From Stenotrophomonas bentonitica (GTDB taxonomy: Bacteria; Pseudomonadota; Gammaproteobacteria; Xanthomonadales; Xanthomonadaceae), in the NCBI RefSeq assembly GCF_013185915.1, contig NZ_JAAZUH010000002.1, positions 744,001-808,000 of the forward strand: 64,000 nucleotides of DNA, written 5' to 3'. How positions within the stretch are numbered: the first letter of the stretch is position 1; each line of letters starts with the position of its first letter. A program made the position numbers and the translations under genes. Below the pieces are notes generated by a model. That model made no database searches, had not been told where the DNA came from, and saw only the letters and a program-made list of their open reading frames with translations. Below, piece after piece: positions 62,612-64,000 of this stretch.

Positions 62612-64000
62612 GCGGCATCCCTCATCAGGCCCATGACCAGCGCCTTGGCAGTGCGGTTGGGGACAGCGTTGCCGATCTGCTTGGTGATCTCGGTGGCGGT
62701 GCCGGCGAAGTCGTAGACCTCGCCCTCGTCGTCGAACGACGTGGCCCTGGCCAGCTCGCGCCAGTGCAGCATTCGGTAGTTGACGTCGATCACGACCTCG
62801 TCGGCCAGGTCGGCCGCTGGCTGTGCGAGCCCGAGTTCGCCACGGTTGGCGCCGGTGATGGTGGGCAGAGGGTCATCCAGCCCGCGCACCCGGTCGCCGC
62901 CGTGGTGGGTCACCGGCATGGTGAACGGCTCAGCCAGCGCCAGGGACTCGGAGCAAGTGATCGTCGGCATCGGCTCGCTGGCCGGGCGCATGTCACCGGT
63001 GCGGCCGGTACCGACGTTGCCCCGCATGACGATGGGCTCGGCCAGCGCCCCCTCGTTGGAACCGGTCAAGGCTGGCATCGGCGCGTCTTGGTCCAGCACG
63101 CGGCTGGCTGGGTCGCGGCCATCGCTGTCGCCGTGCCCGGCGCGCATCAGAACTGGTTCGGCCATCCCGAAGCGAGCCTTTGTGGTCACCGATGGCACCG
63201 GCTCCGCCACCGAAGTCGCGGTGAGCCCAGAGCCGCCGCCGTAGTACGGCGCCACCAACGGCACTGCCATAGCCTGGTCGCCGCCCTTGGCGGTGGTGAC
63301 GGTTCGAATCGGCTCAGCCACGGAGCGCGGCACACCGGCGCTGCTGGTGTTCGAGGTCGGAACGATGATGGCTTCGATCAGGTGCGGGCGCGCGCCGTTG
63401 CCGCCGGTGGTGATCGTGGGTACCGGATCGCCGACCGGACGCGCGGTGCCGCCGCTGGCGGTGGCCATGACCAGCGGTTCCACCAGCTGCGGCCGTGCGC
63501 AGCCAGGGCGCTCACTGCCGGCGCCGCCGGTGGTGATCGTCGGCAGGGGCTGGTCCAGGTCCCGCGCCGCGCCGCCGCTGCTGGTGGCCAGCACCAGACC
63601 GACGTGCCCGCCGCCGGCGGTGAGCGAGGGAAGGGGCTCCTCCACCGACTTCGCCGTGGCCTGCAGGTGCTGCTCGCTGGTGCCCCGCAGGTGGACCAGC
63701 ATCGGGTCCGCCGAGATCAGCCCAAGCCCGATAGCCTCCGCGCGGGAGAAGATCAGGCGCGGCGTCTGCCCATCCAGCAGCGCCTGGACCGCGTCGACGT
63801 ACGGCTGCGGCCACTGGTACTTCAGCGCGCCGGCAAGGATGCGGCGTAGCGTGTTCGGCCGCAGGGGCTTCTTCCGGCGGAAAATGCTCTTGCCGGCGAT
63901 GCTCCAGTCGATGATCTCCCGCGCGCCGCGCCAGCGCGGCCGGGTGCCCAGCAGGTCGGTACCGCCCACGCGATCGTGGCTGAAGTCCTCCCAGGCGAGC
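62608..64000 (-). CDS. DNA (cytosine-5)-methyltransferase, C-terminal part with internal repeats
   Basis: The frame is open to the right edge, so the N-terminal catalytic motifs lie outside. Visible are WSIAGKSIFRRKKPLRPNTL and the C-terminal motif region EITKQIGNAVPNRTAKALV (motif X, QIGNAVP). Between them lie about eight imperfect repeats of ~30-45 residues centred on EPLPSLTAGG, QPLPTITTGG, DPVPTITTGG, EPIRTVTTAKGG, EPVPSVTTK, APMPALTGSN, EPMPTITCS and DPLPTITGAN. This layout is known in phage and island Dcm-type enzymes, where the repeat block belongs to the target-recognition region. It leads the minus-strand operon in this window. Confidence 0.88.
   Translation of the reverse strand, partial: LAWEDFSHDRVGGTDLLGTRPRWRGAREIIDWSIAGKSIFRRKKPLRPNTLRRILAGALKYQWPQPYVDAVQALLDGQTPRLIFSRAEAIGLGLISADPMLVHLRGTSEQHLQATAKSVEEPLPSLTAGGGHVGLVLATSSGGAARDLDQPLPTITTGGAGSERPGCARPQLVEPLVMATASGGTARPVGDPVPTITTGGNGARPHLIEAIIVPTSNTSSAGVPRSVAEPIRTVTTAKGGDQAMAVPLVAPYYGGGSGLTATSVAEPVPSVTTKARFGMAEPVLMRAGHGDSDGRDPASRVLDQDAPMPALTGSNEGALAEPIVMRGNVGTGRTGDMRPASEPMPTITCSESLALAEPFTMPVTHHGGDRVRGLDDPLPTITGANRGELGLAQPAADLADEVVIDVNYRMLHWRELARATSFDDEGEVYDFAGTATEITKQIGNAVPNRTAKALVMGLMRDAA

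Overview
The window is a GC-rich, gene-dense chromosomal segment from a gammaproteobacterium of the Xanthomonadaceae, almost certainly Stenotrophomonas. Two things point there. First, a complete smeRv / smeU1-V-W-U2-X efflux locus (LysR regulator, SDR, membrane-fusion protein, RND pump, SDR, outer-membrane factor in that order). Second, many short palindromes that begin with the tetranucleotide GTAG, the hallmark of the SMAG repeats described in S. maltophilia. No rRNA, tRNA or CRISPR array was recognised.

Layout. 1-2.1 kb: 3' end of ispG, a PAP2 phosphatase and a GacA/UvrY-type response regulator. 2.1-8.1 kb (minus strand): the Entner-Doudoroff operon zwf-glk-pgl-edd-eda, with a LacI-type operator candidate in the region shared with a divergent, permease-less MalK/UgpC-type ATPase. 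9.7-15.1 kb: a succinate dehydrogenase block containing sdhCDAB plus assembly or neighbour genes (an SDHAF4/DUF1674 protein, sdhE, a YgfX-like membrane protein), with ygfZ divergent. 15.1-28 kb: housekeeping genes (lolC/E-lolD, yggX, mutY, ftsY, htpG with a sigma-32-like promoter, rsmD, coaD, a ferredoxin, ggt, an MBL hydrolase, upp). 28.2-33.9 kb: a tightly coupled operon of TonB-dependent receptor, phytase, purple-acid-type phosphatase and signal-peptide-bearing pyrophosphatase, read here as a phytate/organic-phosphate scavenging pathway. 33.9-38.8 kb: secreted amidohydrolase, catalase-like haem protein, photolyase, OmpA-type lipoprotein. 38.9-47.9 kb: the Sme efflux locus.

49.2-57.0 kb holds the most unusual object: a giant minus-strand gene of about 2,570 codons, interrupted near its 3' end by a single-base frameshift. 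Its C-terminal part carries the signature of a BURPS668_1122-type (Toxin_deaminase) deaminase-fold toxin domain (DSE plus CDSC). There is no obvious immunity gene downstream. Then come a serine hydrolase, a small conserved protein and an Inh-type protease-inhibitor protein with a long acidic, Ser/Thr-rich linker.

From 59.3 kb to the right edge the window becomes accessory. A HigBA-like toxin-antitoxin module sits between two 64-bp direct repeats (63/64 identical) that each form a strong terminator preceded by a GCAA-capped hairpin. Beyond it is a phage/island-like minus-strand operon (AlpA-type regulator, several small unknowns joined by 4-nt overlaps, a C5-cytosine methyltransferase with about eight internal repeats, cut by the window edge). 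One oppositely oriented DUF6680-like membrane protein lies inside it.

GTAG palindromes occur at many gene ends. In one case two of them supply the stop codons of two convergent genes, and one lies inside the ftsY reading frame.
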